Both the position numbers and the translations under genes were made by a program. 6,854 nt of DNA from Acidobacteriaceae bacterium (lineage in GTDB: Bacteria > Acidobacteriota > Terriglobia > Terriglobales > SbA1): contig PLEA01000537.1 in NCBI GenBank assembly GCA_003136335.1, positions 4,848 through 11,701 on the forward strand, read 5' to 3'. The notes under the pieces were generated by a model, which worked only from the letters and a program-made list of their open reading frames with translations, ran no database searches and was not told where the DNA came from. Every line of letters begins with the position of its first letter. Positions within the stretch are counted from its first letter, which is position 1. Of this stretch, positions 6,232-6,854 are shown in pieces.

Positions 6232-6854
6232 ATGGACACGGGGAACAATCGAACGGAAAACAGACCATCGACAAACAGTGACGACTATTTGTGGGACAGA
6301 TCTGGCGAACCCGATTCCGAGATCCAGAGGCTGGAGGTGTTACTCGGGAAGTTTCGACATGAATCGCCCCCCCCGGTTTTTCCGGAGGTCGTCCGCGAAC
6401 GACGATGGACATTCTTTCCCTGGAGGATGCGGCTGTTTCCCGCTCTGGCTACGGCAGCGGTTGCCGTGGCAGCCATCGTTGCAATGACATTTCTGGTGTA
6501 CAGAACGAAGCCTACTCCAACTACTGTGGCGGGTTGGGATGTGTCCAGCGTGGAAGGAACACCTCGAATCGGGGAAAAAACGATCAGCACGAAAGAGGGA
6601 ACGAGCCGTCTCGGCATTGGCCAAATGCTTGAGACCGACCGTCAGTCGCGGGCCAGCCTCCAGGCGGACGATACCGGCAAGATCGAGGTGGACCCGAGGA
6701 CACGCCTGCGGTTGCTGAGCATGGGTTCAGGACTGAAGCGGATTGCTCTGGATCGGGGAACGATTCATACCTTTATCTGGGCGCCTCCCGGTCAATTCGT
6801 GGTTGACACGCCATCGGCCGTAACGGTGGATCTGGGTTGCGCCTACACTTTGCA
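6232..6854 (+). CDS. FecR-domain transmembrane protein, probable anti-sigma factor (3' end outside window)
   Basis: The ATG at 6232 lies 2 bases after the sigma stop; AGGAG at 6216-6220, inside the sigma gene, serves as ribosome binding site. The frame is open to the window edge (207 codons). The cytoplasmic N-terminus (about 1-67) contains DDYLWDRSGEPDSEIQRLE, likely the sigma-binding part. A hydrophobic helix (about 68-90, LFPALATAAVAVAAIVAM) forms the single membrane segment. The outer part has the FecR-like beta repeat: a GWDVSSVEGTPRIGEKTI lead-in, Q-A-D-D-T-G-K-I-E-V-D-P (144-155), R-L-R-L-L, and FVVDTPSAVTVDLGCAYTL (189-207). By analogy with FecR, it would hold or modulate the sigma factor in response to an envelope signal. 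An eight-C run (6367-6374) encodes Pro-Pro-Pro before the membrane helix. The C-terminal part is not seen. Confidence 0.9.
   Translation, partial: MDTGNNRTENRPSTNSDDYLWDRSGEPDSEIQRLEVLLGKFRHESPPPVFPEVVRERRWTFFPWRMRLFPALATAAVAVAAIVAMTFLVYRTKPTPTTVAGWDVSSVEGTPRIGEKTISTKEGTSRLGIGQMLETDRQSRASLQADDTGKIEVDPRTRLRLLSMGSGLKRIALDRGTIHTFIWAPPGQFVVDTPSAVTVDLGCAYTL

Noticed and set aside
1..6854. Search for tRNA genes, CRISPR repeats, insertion sequence ends and long direct repeats
   Set aside because: No cloverleaf-like segment, regularly spaced repeat, transposase motif or terminal inverted repeat was seen by reading the sequence.

Overview
The window looks like chromosomal DNA of a moderately GC-rich bacterium, most likely an acidobacterium or a close soil relative. 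This rests on the last protein, a FecR-domain anti-sigma candidate with a YLWDRSGEP-type N-terminus and a VDLGCAYTL motif that I associate with Acidobacteriota. No rRNA or marker gene is present, so the assignment is only moderately sure.

Positions 1-4396 hold the main object. On the minus strand, read from right to left, are a proteasome-like Anbu peptidase (2614-3393, TTG start), a circularly permuted ATP-grasp ligase (1040-2506 or 2572), an alpha-E helical protein (72-1004), and the first 23 codons of a bacterial transglutaminase-like protein (1-71) whose ATG directly abuts the alpha-E stop. Divergently, across a 163-base intergenic region, lies a second, complete transglutaminase-like protein (3557-4396). 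Comparative genomics has linked this gene set: ATP-grasp and alpha-E for ligation, transglutaminase-fold proteins for peptide cleavage or transfer, and an Ntn hydrolase for degradation. Its substrate remains unknown. The divergent transglutaminase has Ser209 where the fold normally carries its catalytic His.

Positions 4397-4949 are mostly non-coding. They contain a short ORF (4520-4726) that reads like the C-terminal end of a larger conserved protein, and a strong imperfect hairpin (4826-4855) between convergent genes.

Positions 4950-6854 are a separate accessory and regulatory part. A minus-strand RibD-C/dihydrofolate-reductase-like protein (4950-5453) is divergent from an ECF sigma factor (5591-6229). 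The sigma gene is followed after 2 bases by a membrane-anchored FecR-domain protein (6232 to the window edge), which forms a classical sigma/anti-sigma pair. A candidate ECF-type promoter (TTAACA, 16 bases, CGTCTA) upstream of the sigma gene suggests autoregulation.
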